Shown piece by piece: positions 29,201 to 36,150 of a stretch of DNA of 46,148 nucleotides. The position numbers were made by a program, and so were the translations under genes. Within the stretch, counting starts at the first letter, position 1. Each line of letters opens with the position of its first letter. Location: NCBI GenBank assembly GCA_015295805.1, contig DVEF01000096.1, positions 1-46,148 of the forward strand, written 5' to 3'. The notes below the pieces were generated by a model that saw nothing but the letters and a program-made list of their open reading frames with translations, made no database searches and had not been told where the DNA came from. The DNA is from Geminocystis sp. M7585_C2015_104. GTDB lineage: Bacteria; Cyanobacteriota; Cyanobacteriia; Cyanobacteriales; Cyanobacteriaceae.

Positions 29201-29836
29201 ATGCTGCCGGAGAAGTTCCAGGTTTGCGAAGAAGATTTGTCAACTGGACTGCTAGAAGAGTACCTGAAAGCGGACTGCCTGGCGATGGATACGGAGACTA
29301 TGGGGTTAATACCCCAGCGGGATCGTCTCTGTTTGGTGCAAATATGCGATCGCCAGGGTCTAGTCACCGCTATACGCATCAAAAAAGGACAAACCTCCGC
29401 CCCTAACCTACAGCGGCTGCTGGAGGCAGAGTCCATTCTCAAAATATTCCACTATGCTCGCTTCGATGTAGCTATATTGAAGTACACCTTTGGCGTGGAA
29501 ACTAGGCCTATTTTTTGCACTAAGGTGGCCAGTAAACTCGCCCGCACTTATACTCAAAGTCATGGCTTAAAGAGTCTAGTGCAGGATTTACAAGGAGTAG
29601 AATTGGATAAGAGGGCACAGAATTCTGATTGGGGGAGTGTAGAAAGTCTTACCCCTGAACAGTTGGCCTATGCCGCTAATGATGTACTGTATCTCATCCC
29701 CATCAAAGAAAAACTGGAAGAAATGTTAAAACGAGAGGGGCGTTGGGAATTAGCACAACGGTGTTTTAACGTAATACCTGTATTTGTAGACTTGGACCTG
29801 CTATTTTACGGCAACGTGTTCGAGCACCAATCCTAG
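29201..29836 (+). CDS. RNase D-like 3'-5' exonuclease
   Basis: This is a 211-residue DEDDy-family exonuclease domain. The first acidic pair lies in AMDTETMGLI (residues about 28-37), the second motif in FHYARFDVAIL near 85-95, and the last in YAANDVLYLIPI near 153-164 with the Tyr-x3-Asp arrangement. It therefore has all four catalytic acids. It consists of the exonuclease domain only and lacks the HRDC domains of E. coli RNase D, like many short cyanobacterial relatives. It probably trims RNA 3' ends such as tRNA precursors. It is tightly packed between the DUF6679-like gene (2 bp) and the lipoate-ligase-like gene (2 bp). Confidence 0.88.
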   Translation: MLPEKFQVCEEDLSTGLLEEYLKADCLAMDTETMGLIPQRDRLCLVQICDRQGLVTAIRIKKGQTSAPNLQRLLEAESILKIFHYARFDVAILKYTFGVETRPIFCTKVASKLARTYTQSHGLKSLVQDLQGVELDKRAQNSDWGSVESLTPEQLAYAANDVLYLIPIKEKLEEMLKREGRWELAQRCFNVIPVFVDLDLLFYGNVFEHQS

Positions 29837-29838
29837 CC

Positions 29839-30588
29839 ATGCCGCTTAAATCACATCCCCTGTGGCGTCTTATCCCCCTGCTGGAGGGAGACGGGCGTCT
29901 GCAGATGGCCATTGATTCCTGGATACTGAAACAACATAGATGTCACAATCACCCTCCCACCCTCCGCTTCTACACCTGGAATCCCCCAGCCATCTCCCTA
30001 GGCAGGCATCAAAAAAAACATCTTCCCCCACATTGGCATACAATCCCCTTGCCAATGGTGAGACGCCCCACCGGCGGCAGGGCAGTACTCCATCAGGGGG
30101 ATTTGTGTTATGCTGTCATTACCTCTGTAGAAAAGGGAAGTCTGTATACAATCTATCGCGAAATTTCCCAATTTCTGATTGAAGGTTGGCGTCGCCTGGG
30201 TCTACAATTACACTTTGGCAGTAAGCAGTATTGTCTCTCTTCCCCTAACTGTTTTCATCTTGCCACTGCTGCCGACCTAGTAGATTGCCGCGGTGGGAAA
30301 CTCATTGGCAGTGCTATTCTCAAACAGGGTGATTCTATTCTACAACATGGTTCTATGCTATTGTCCCCTAATCCCCAACTGTTTGAGCAGGTATTTCAAT
30401 CCCCCCCTCCTCAACCTCTTATCCCTCCCTCTCTCTCTCTCCCCCAAATTATACATTCCCTTACCGCCGCCGCCAGGGATTGTTTCCGTTGCCAATTCCT
30501 TCTACAACCTCTGTCTCCCAAGGAGATGGCAGATATTATCACACACGGCGAGTTACCACCTCAGTGGGCCCTTTCCCCCCAAGATTAG
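29839..30588 (+). CDS. Lipoate-protein ligase A / octanoyltransferase-like protein
   Basis: This 249-residue protein belongs to the biotin/lipoate A/B ligase fold. The substrate-binding motif RRPTGGRAVLHQGDLCYAVI (residues about 75-94) is the family's RRxTGGGAVxHD signature with one Gly changed to Arg. The lysine motif GGKLIGSAILKQGDSILQHG is near 150-170. It also has a Cys (DLVDCRGGKLIG) just before the lysine, as in some octanoyltransferase (LipM-type) relatives. It should attach lipoyl or octanoyl groups to E2 or GcvH proteins, but the exact reaction is not decided here. It lies two bases after the RNase D-like gene, and smpB begins 37 bp downstream. Confidence 0.82.
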   Translation: MPLKSHPLWRLIPLLEGDGRLQMAIDSWILKQHRCHNHPPTLRFYTWNPPAISLGRHQKKHLPPHWHTIPLPMVRRPTGGRAVLHQGDLCYAVITSVEKGSLYTIYREISQFLIEGWRRLGLQLHFGSKQYCLSSPNCFHLATAADLVDCRGGKLIGSAILKQGDSILQHGSMLLSPNPQLFEQVFQSPPPQPLIPPSLSLPQIIHSLTAAARDCFRCQFLLQPLSPKEMADIITHGELPPQWALSPQD

Positions 30589-30625
30589 CTACAATAAGAG
30601 GATCATCCCCTTTTAACAACTGTCT

Positions 30626-31093
30626 ATGAAGGATGCCGATAAACCAGTAAAGGTAGTCTGTGATAATCGTCAGGCACGACACTTATACGATATTCTTCAA
30701 ACCTATGAGGCAGGAATCCAATTGTTAGGAACTGAAGTAAAATCTATACGCAAGGGGAAGGTTAATCTAAAAGACGGCTACGCCCTAATCCGCAACGGGG
30801 AGGCTTGGCTTACTAATGTCCACATCTCCCCCTGTGACACCACTGGTAAGTATTTTAATCACGACCCTAAACGAGATCGCAAGTTGCTTTTACATAAAAG
30901 GGAAATCAACAAGCTTATAGGGGCACTCCAGGAAAAGGGGTTAACTCTAGTCCCACTGAAAATGTATTTTAAGGGAGAATGGGTTAAAGTGAGTCTAGGC
31001 CTGGCTAGAGGTAAAAAATTACACGACAAACGGGAAACCATCAAACGCCGCGAGGCAGAAAGAGAAATGCAAAGGGCAATGAAACGATACTAA
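30626..31093 (+). CDS. smpB: SsrA-binding protein SmpB
   Basis: SmpB binds tmRNA and brings it to stalled ribosomes, allowing trans-translation. The 155-residue protein has the core motifs [24 protein letters not shown] (residues about 17-40, shown in part) and [10 protein letters not shown]. It also has the Gly-rich [20 protein letters not shown] strand near 115-134. The tail [20 protein letters not shown] is the basic helix that enters the decoding channel. The gene is the fourth of a tightly spaced plus-strand set. tmRNA itself is not visible in this window. Confidence 0.97.
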   Translation: MKDADKPVKVVCDNRQARHLYDILQTYEAGIQLLGTEVKSIRKGKVNLKDGYALIRNGEAWLTNVHISPCDTTGKYFNHDPKRDRKLLLHKREINKLIGALQEKGLTLVPLKMYFKGEWVKVSLGLARGKKLHDKRETIKRREAEREMQRAMKRY

Positions 31094-31132
31094 CCATGAC
31101 ACTAACTGTACCATACTCACTGGTAGTAACCT

Positions 31133-31447
31133 ATGAATGACAGACAGGACAATTGGCAAAAATTCCGTCTCTCCTTATACCTAATGCCTATTTTTGGCCC
31201 CGTTTTCAGTTTCCTAAATCTCCAATCCCATCCCACCATTGGCATCAGAGAAAAAAAAATAGCACGTTTGTCTCTCTTCTGGGGTTTGTTTTGGCTGGTA
31301 TCCTATACCCTATTGTCTCTAGGTGGCGCCACTGCTGAAAACGACGTATGGGCTTTCCGCATTTTATACCTTAATGGGGTGATCACCACCACCTATTTCC
31401 TTGTCTGTTTCCTCCTGATTTACCTTCTCTGGAAACGTAATAATTAG
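31133..31447 (+). CDS. Small membrane protein, DUF4870-like
   Basis: This is a 104-residue protein with three hydrophobic segments: residues about 10-24 (SLYLMPIFGPVFSFL), 43-65 (LSLFWGLFWLVSYTLLSLG) and 78-101 (NGVITTTYFLVCFLLIYLLW). It ends in a basic KRNN tail. The general layout resembles DUF4870-type small membrane proteins, but the match is weak and I give no function. It begins 40 bp after smpB and ends 4 bp before cbiT, so it is probably co-transcribed with cbiT. Confidence 0.6.
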   Translation: MNDRQDNWQKFRLSLYLMPIFGPVFSFLNLQSHPTIGIREKKIARLSLFWGLFWLVSYTLLSLGGATAENDVWAFRILYLNGVITTTYFLVCFLLIYLLWKRNN

Positions 31448-31451
31448 TACT

Positions 31452-32054
31452 ATGACCGTAAAATGGCCCTACATAACCCCTGGCATCCCCGATGAATTTT
31501 TTGCCCGTCTCCCCGGCATTCCCCTCACCACACGAGAGGTAAGACTGTTAATCCTCTCCGCCTTACGCCTGAAAAAAGAATCTATCCTCTGGGACATAGG
31601 CGCCGGAACTGGTACAATTTCTATTGAAACTGCCCTTCTCTGCCCTAAGGCTCAGGTAATTGCCATTGAAAGGGACCCCGACGTAGCCCAGCTTATCAGG
31701 AAAAATTGTCAAATATTCCAGGTGGATAACGTCCAAGTGTTCGAGGGAAGTGCCCCAGAGTGCTTCTCCAAACTACCCCTAGAACCAGATCGCATCTTTA
31801 TCGGGGGTGGCAAGTCCGTCAAAACTATTCTAGTCCAGGGATGGGAACATCTGCCCCCCGGCGGCCGAATTGTGGCCACCGCTAACAATCTAGAGAGCCT
31901 CTTTCAAATATCTGAGTCTTTGGCACAATTGGGAGCCTGTAATGTGGAAGTAGTACAAGCTGCCAGTAACCGCCTCGAAACCCGCGGGCTTAGTCAGGTT
32001 TTTGCCGCTATTGACCCCACATTTATCCTCAGTGGCGAAAAAATTTCTCATTAA
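31452..32054 (+). CDS. cbiT: Cobalt-precorrin-6B C15-methyltransferase CbiT
   Basis: CbiT methylates C15 and decarboxylates the C12 acetate of precorrin-6B/cobalt-precorrin in cobalamin synthesis. The 200-residue protein is the free C-terminal (CbiT) half of what some bacteria encode as the fused CobL. The N-terminal GIPDEFFARLPGIPLTTREV matches the family. The SAM-binding motif is LWDIGAGTGTISIETALL (residues about 46-63), followed by VIAIERDPDVAQLIRKN and PDRIFIGGGKSVKTIL near 117. It starts 4 bp after the small membrane-protein gene. No other cobalamin gene is nearby, so it is an isolated member of a scattered pathway. Confidence 0.92.
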   Translation: MTVKWPYITPGIPDEFFARLPGIPLTTREVRLLILSALRLKKESILWDIGAGTGTISIETALLCPKAQVIAIERDPDVAQLIRKNCQIFQVDNVQVFEGSAPECFSKLPLEPDRIFIGGGKSVKTILVQGWEHLPPGGRIVATANNLESLFQISESLAQLGACNVEVVQAASNRLETRGLSQVFAAIDPTFILSGEKISH

Positions 32055-32112
32055 ATATGCCGGCAGGACTTCTCTCCCCTAGACAACCTCTTTACAAATA
32101 TTTAAGGATTAG

Positions 32113-32141
32113 TTGACAAAGAATTGCAATTTACTTAAAAT
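32113..32141 (+). promoter_or_regulatory. Promoter of the feo-like operon with an internal palindrome
   Basis: TTGACA (32113-32118) and TAAAAT (32136-32141) are separated by exactly 17 bases, a near-consensus sigma-70 promoter, 30 bp before the GTPase start. The spacer contains the perfect 10-bp palindrome AATTGCAATT (32122-32131), placed where a repressor such as a metal regulator could block polymerase. It does not match a full Fur box well. The promoter is seen in the sequence; the operator role is inferred. Confidence 0.7.
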
Positions 32142-32170
32142 ACTGGTAGCTTGAATTTATTGCCAAAAAG

Positions 32171-32737
32171 ATGGATATGTCCTGCCACAGTTGTAGTGGA
32201 AGCAAATGCAAATCTAGTTGGTGGGCATCAGTTTCAAAAACTCACTTTCCCGAAAAGGTTGTGGCTTTAGTGGGTATGCCCAATGTGGGGAAAAGTGTTT
32301 TATTCAACGCCCTCACTGGCACCTATGTAACGGTTTCTAACTATCCGGGTACTACAGTGGAAATTGCTAGGGGAAAAACCCAAATCGGTGAGAAGTATGT
32401 CTCAGTTGTCGATACCCCAGGCATGTATTCCCTAATCCCCATCACTGAAGAAGAAAAGGTTGCTAAAAAGTTGTTGCTGGAGGAAAACCTCTCTTTGGCT
32501 ATCCACGTGGTAGAGGCGAAAAACCTGGGGAGGATGCTTACTCTCACCCTTCAACTGATGGAAATGGGTTTGCCTCTTCTGTTAGCAGTGAATATGATTG
32601 ATGAAGCCAAGCGGATGAATATCGCCATCGACTCGTTATCCCTAGAAGAGAAACTGGGAATTCCCGTTGTCAAAATGTCTGCCGCCAAAAAACAAGGAAT
32701 TGAACAACTCAAAATGAGAATGGCCGCCTATGTATGA
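32171..32737 (+). CDS. feoB: FeoB N-terminal GTPase (split FeoB)
   Basis: This is the 188-residue free G domain of the ferrous-iron transporter FeoB. All G motifs are present: G1 GMPNVGKSV (residues about 36-44), G2 in SNYPGTTVE, G3 DTPGMYSL near 78-85, G4 NMID near 139-142 and G5 MSAAKK near 172. In ordinary FeoB, this domain continues without a break into a helical GDI-like domain and a membrane channel. Here it stops at 32737, and the next gene starts inside it at 32730, with an 8-base overlap that favours coupled translation. The N-terminus carries a cysteine cluster (MSCHSCSGSKCKSSWW), a possible metal-binding or redox site not found in textbook FeoB. The GTPase probably gates the membrane protein encoded next. 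Confidence 0.88.
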   Translation: MDMSCHSCSGSKCKSSWWASVSKTHFPEKVVALVGMPNVGKSVLFNALTGTYVTVSNYPGTTVEIARGKTQIGEKYVSVVDTPGMYSLIPITEEEKVAKKLLLEENLSLAIHVVEAKNLGRMLTLTLQLMEMGLPLLLAVNMIDEAKRMNIAIDSLSLEEKLGIPVVKMSAAKKQGIEQLKMRMAAYV

Positions 32738-34181
32738 GATAAAATATCCCCCCTTAATTGAACAGGTAATCAATAATATTGAACAATTATTGCAACAACT
32801 CCCACCCGATATCTTACGAGAATACTCTCACCTCTCCCCCCGGGGGTTATCCCTGCTGGTGTTAGAGAAGGATAAAGATATCCTCTCCCGCCTCCAACAG
32901 ACGGCAGTTATATCCTACATCCACATTCTTATTGCTCAATTGGAATCCCAACTGGCTAAACCCCTCAGCCAAATCATTCAGGAGACTAGGGCCCAAAGAG
33001 CACTAGAATTGGAACAACAAGTGTTACAGCAAAGCGGTAATGGCGGTTTGGGAATGGGGGAAAAATTACACCAGTTGATGATTCACCCTCTCACCGGCTT
33101 CCCCATCCTCATAGTCATTGTCTATTTCGGTGTTTATCAATTCGTGGGCAAATTTGGGGCGGGCACCCTAGTAGATACCATTGAAGGACACTTTGAAGAA
33201 AAAATCAACCCTCTTGTAAACAGCATAGTAGCTCAAATTTTCCCCTGGCCGGTCATTCAAGATTTGTTTGCCAACGAGTATGGCATTATCACCCTAGGGA
33301 TTCGTTATGCCACAGCCCTAATCCTCCCCATCGTGTCAACCTATTTTCTCATGTTTGCCCTTTTAGAAGACACTGGCTATCTGCCACGGCTTTCCCTCAT
33401 GTTGGATAGACTATTCAAACTCATCGGCTTATCTGGCAGGGGGGTGATTCCTATTGTGTTGGGGTTGGGGTGTGACACCATGGCCACTGTAGTAACCCGC
33501 ACTCTCGAAACAAAACGGGAAAGACTCATTGCCACCTTCCTTTTGGCACTAGCCATACCTTGTGCAGCACAATGGGGTGTTATCCTAGGATTGTTAGCCT
33601 CTCACCCCAGGGGGTTATTGGTTTGGGCAACTGTTGTAACCAGTGTTTTCCTTATTTCAGGCGCCACCCTTTCTCGTATTCTACCCGGGAAGGCCGCTAG
33701 TTTCTACATGGAAGTTCCACCATTAAGACTCCCTAGGCTGGAAAATATATTCATCAAAACCTATACCCGCATGAAGGCGTATTATCTAGAAATACTCCCT
33801 TTGTTTATTTACGCCTCAATTTTCATCTGGTTTGGCAGAATTACCGGCATATTTGACTTAATCATCAGCTGGTTAAACCCCCTAACTGTTTTTCTGGGAT
33901 TACCTCAAGCCGTCTCCCCAGTCTTCCTCTATGGGTTTTTCCGTAGAGACTATGGCGCCGCCGGTTTATTTGATATTCAAGAAACCCTCACAGTAAACCA
34001 GTTAGTGGTTTGTGCCATTATTCTCACTCTATTTCTTCCTTGCATTGCCCAATTGCAAGTGATGTTAAAAGAAAGGGGTTGGAAAACTACCCTAGCAATG
34101 GTTAGCTTCATCTTTCCCTTTGCCTTTTTTATGGGTTTTGTCACTAGCCGCCTTCTTCTTTTTACTGGCTTTACTCTGTAA
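32730..34181 (+). CDS. feoB: FeoB channel with helical domain (split FeoB)
   Basis: This is a 483-residue membrane protein. Residues about 1-110 are soluble and helical and correspond to the GDI-like region that normally follows the FeoB G domain. From about residue 118 there are many membrane segments arranged as two Gate/nucleoside-recognition units. The first Gate unit has GRGVIPIVLGLGCDTMATVV followed by TRTLETKRERLIATFLLAL and IPCAAQWGVIL near 233-285. Classical FeoB has GFGCNVPA and NPFMSCSARLP-like sequences at these places, so this belongs to a divergent FeoB-like subgroup. The expected cargo is Fe2+, with another divalent metal possible. It overlaps the GTPase gene by 8 bases. feoA lies about 820 bp downstream beyond a truncated transposase gene. 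Confidence 0.87.
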   Translation: MYEIKYPPLIEQVINNIEQLLQQLPPDILREYSHLSPRGLSLLVLEKDKDILSRLQQTAVISYIHILIAQLESQLAKPLSQIIQETRAQRALELEQQVLQQSGNGGLGMGEKLHQLMIHPLTGFPILIVIVYFGVYQFVGKFGAGTLVDTIEGHFEEKINPLVNSIVAQIFPWPVIQDLFANEYGIITLGIRYATALILPIVSTYFLMFALLEDTGYLPRLSLMLDRLFKLIGLSGRGVIPIVLGLGCDTMATVVTRTLETKRERLIATFLLALAIPCAAQWGVILGLLASHPRGLLVWATVVTSVFLISGATLSRILPGKAASFYMEVPPLRLPRLENIFIKTYTRMKAYYLEILPLFIYASIFIWFGRITGIFDLIISWLNPLTVFLGLPQAVSPVFLYGFFRRDYGAAGLFDIQETLTVNQLVVCAIILTLFLPCIAQLQVMLKERGWKTTLAMVSFIFPFAFFMGFVTSRLLLFTGFTL

Positions 34182-34303
34182 TTTCTTTTTTGTTAAGTTT
34201 TGTTAAAAAATAACTGAAAATAATTCCTGTCAATCCGGGAGGAAAACTCCTGGGGAGTTTACTGTATTCTAGCTGTTGGTCAAATTGTTTTTACAGATAG
34301 ACT

Positions 34304-34819
34304 ATGTCAGGAGTGTCTCATATTAAAATACTAGAGTCAGTTGAGACTCTAAAAAAATTATTAGAGCAACAAAAAACCGTTGACCGTTTTCAGAAGATAC
34401 AGGTGTTATACCTACTAAAGGGCGGGAAAATTAAAACCATCACAGAAGTGGCTCAGGTTGTTGGTAGACACCGTGTTACTGTTCAGTACTGGTTAAAATG
34501 TTATCAGCAAGAGGGAATAGAAGGACTTTTAAAAAATAAAAAAAGGGGCGGGAGAAATTCTCTTGTACCCCCCTGTGTTGTTGCCAAACTCAATCAGGAA
34601 TTGGCTAACAACCCCTCCCTTGGCAGTTACAAAGATGTTCAAATGTGGCTCAAACAAAAGTTCCAACTTCAAGTAAGTTATGATGTTGTTTATTATCTGG
34701 TAAGAAAAAAACTAAATATTATCCTCAGTTCCGGTCGAAAACACTTTTTTGTTCTTCACTTCTATCCCTTACTGTCATTCTTCTTATTTCAGTCAATTTC
34801 ATATTACCTGAACACGTGA
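34304..34819 (+). pseudogene. Truncated IS630-type transposase
   Basis: Residues about 1-145 match the N-terminal part of an IS630-family transposase: a helix-turn-helix (TITEVAQVVGRHRVTVQYWL), then EGIEGLLKNKKRGGR, then the winged-helix segment GSYKDVQMWLKQKFQLQVSY followed by DVVYYLVRKKLN. After that the sequence changes to an unrelated hydrophobic tail, and the whole C-terminal DDE catalytic domain is missing, so it cannot transpose. No obvious inverted repeats remain. It sits between the split feoB genes and feoA and looks like the remnant of an insertion followed by a deletion. An alternative is a co-opted DNA-binding protein, since the helix-turn-helix part is still open. Confidence 0.78.
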
Positions 34820-35003
34820 TTAAGTTTACTTTATAGGGGGATATGTAATTTAGTTTTTCAGAAGCCGGTAAGAGCTAACAAGCAAAGGCAAAAAAATTTG
34901 CTTTTAGTATCAGGAGTCATATCTTGATTTAGAAGGAGAAACAGACTCCCATGGGAGAAAGAAGGTAAAACAAAAAAAAAGCCACCAGAAAACGAAAAAA
35001 AAG

Positions 35004-35243
35004 ATGCAAAAATCGTCGCCTTTACCTCTGTCACAATTGAAAGCACAACAAAGAGCAATGGTGTCAGAATTAAGAACACAAGACGAGGCATTAATCCGCC
35101 ATTTGGTGGCAATGGGGATAAGGGAGGGGTGCACCATTTTTTTGGAAAGCAAATTCCCTTCCTATGTGGTACAAGTGCACAGGGGGAGGGCAGCTTTTGA
35201 CCGAAAAACGGCAGATTGCATCTGGGTAATACCGATTCCTTGA
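35004..35243 (+). CDS. feoA: FeoA-domain protein
   Basis: FeoA is a small SH3-like cytoplasmic protein that works with FeoB in ferrous-iron uptake. The 79-residue protein has the family layout: PLSQLKAQQRAMVSEL at the start, then the diagnostic LIRHLVAMGIREGCTIFLES (residues about 31-50), and a closing VVQVHRGRAAFDRKTADCIWV strand pair. The ATG at 35004 is the only possible start in the open frame and has only an A-rich upstream region, so translation may be weak. It lies downstream of the transposase remnant, which separates it from feoB. The next gene overlaps or abuts its stop codon (TTGA), suggesting coupling. Confidence 0.88.
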   Translation: MQKSSPLPLSQLKAQQRAMVSELRTQDEALIRHLVAMGIREGCTIFLESKFPSYVVQVHRGRAAFDRKTADCIWVIPIP

Positions 35244-35548
35244 AAAGAGATTTTGTTCTGGAAGGGGCATGGGAAAAATGTTGGAAAGAGTACAAGGATA
35301 TCTATCATCAAAACCCCGCAACATTGATAGCCTTTGGCATGGGGGCAGTAGTTTTAGGTTACACTATTATTTCTCTGTTAAAACCATTGGCAAAAGCAAC
35401 TATTAAAACTGGGGTAATAATCTATCAGAAAACCAAGGAAACTCTGGCAGAAACGGGAGAACAATTGGCAGATATAGTAGCCGAGGCAAAAGCAGAGGTT
35501 ATGGCAGAAAAAGCCGCAAACAACACTAATGTCACCCCGTCAGAATAG
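35240..35548 (+). CDS. PacL/DUF5132-like small membrane protein
   Basis: This is a roughly 102-residue protein. It has an N-terminal soluble part, one membrane segment (NPATLIAFGMGAVVLGYTII, residues about 28-48), then a basic/amphipathic stretch (KPLAKATIKTGVIIYQKTKE). It ends in an Ala/Glu-rich helix (TGEQLADIVAEAKAEVMAEK). This plan and the ADIVAEAKAE-like tail resemble DUF5132 proteins and the mycobacterial PacL/DUF1490 proteins, small membrane partners that stabilise heavy-metal P-type ATPases and may bind metal through the acidic tail. The presumed ATPase partner, two genes downstream, is broken. No ATG is available; TTG at 35240 overlaps the feoA stop by 4 bases, and TTG at 35216 is an alternative. 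The family link is good; the function is inferred. Confidence 0.72.
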   Translation: MKRDFVLEGAWEKCWKEYKDIYHQNPATLIAFGMGAVVLGYTIISLLKPLAKATIKTGVIIYQKTKETLAETGEQLADIVAEAKAEVMAEKAANNTNVTPSE

Positions 35549-35602
35549 TCAACAAATTGATGTCCTTGAGTTGTAAGGTAAGCGGGGTTTGAGGAGAAGA
35601 AA

Positions 35603-36142
35603 ATGACAGACTCCACCATAGTACAATTCCATTCCAACACCTCAACAGAAATAGCAAACTTTTTGAGGGAACATGAAGAAATAGAAACCATTGTCCCCGT
35701 GTTGATAGGATTATTAATAACCAGTCGTTTCCAGTTGCGAGGCGCCAATGCACTACTAGTGAATCTGGGGGTAGCAACTGTCTGTGGGCAATTGTTTAGA
35801 GAGTTGAAAAAGACTCCCACTACCGCCACAACTTCCCCCCCACCCTCCCAACCTTCCCTCTTGGAAAATGAGGAAGTGAAAATAGTTCATAAAATACCAG
35901 GGAGAATTCGTTTGCGTATCCCCAGGATTAAAGAAGATGCTATTTTTGCCAAACGACTCAAAAAACTCCTAGGAGAAGATGAAAATGTCATGGATGTTCG
36001 TGTTAACCACACAGTAGCATCCGTGGTGATAAACTACAACGCCGCAGGAAGCACAGAATTAGAATTGGGTTTGCGGTTGCGGGAGATTATCGAAAAAGCC
36101 AAACAAGAAAACCATCATCCCCACCACCCAGAAGCGCAATAG
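35603..36142 (+). CDS. HMA2-like membrane-anchored metal-domain protein
   Basis: This is a 179-residue protein. Residues about 30-65 form a hydrophobic hairpin or single membrane segment (IVPVLIGLLITSRF and NALLVNLGVATVCGQLF). A Pro/Thr/Ser linker follows (TTATTSPPPSQPS). Residues about 93-165 form an HMA-like ferredoxin fold, with VHKIPGRIRLRIPRIKED and VMDVRVNHTVASVVINY. There is no CxxC; the place is taken by H-x3-GR, as in HMA2-type domains. The tail HHPHHPE is histidine-rich and could bind metal. A good AGGAG site precedes the ATG. It lies 54 bp after the PacL-like gene and 8 bp before the broken P-type ATPase, whose own N-terminus repeats the same HMA2-type motif. A membrane chaperone for that pump is likely. 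Confidence 0.75.
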   Translation: MTDSTIVQFHSNTSTEIANFLREHEEIETIVPVLIGLLITSRFQLRGANALLVNLGVATVCGQLFRELKKTPTTATTSPPPSQPSLLENEEVKIVHKIPGRIRLRIPRIKEDAIFAKRLKKLLGEDENVMDVRVNHTVASVVINYNAAGSTELELGLRLREIIEKAKQENHHPHHPEAQ

Positions 36143-36150
36143 GGGGGAAA

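Noticed and set aside
34951-34968. Mini-ORF MGERR upstream of feoA, behind AAGGAG
   Set aside because: It is five codons long and the spacing from AAGGAG is too great for an efficient start. It could be a leader peptide, but nothing else supports that.
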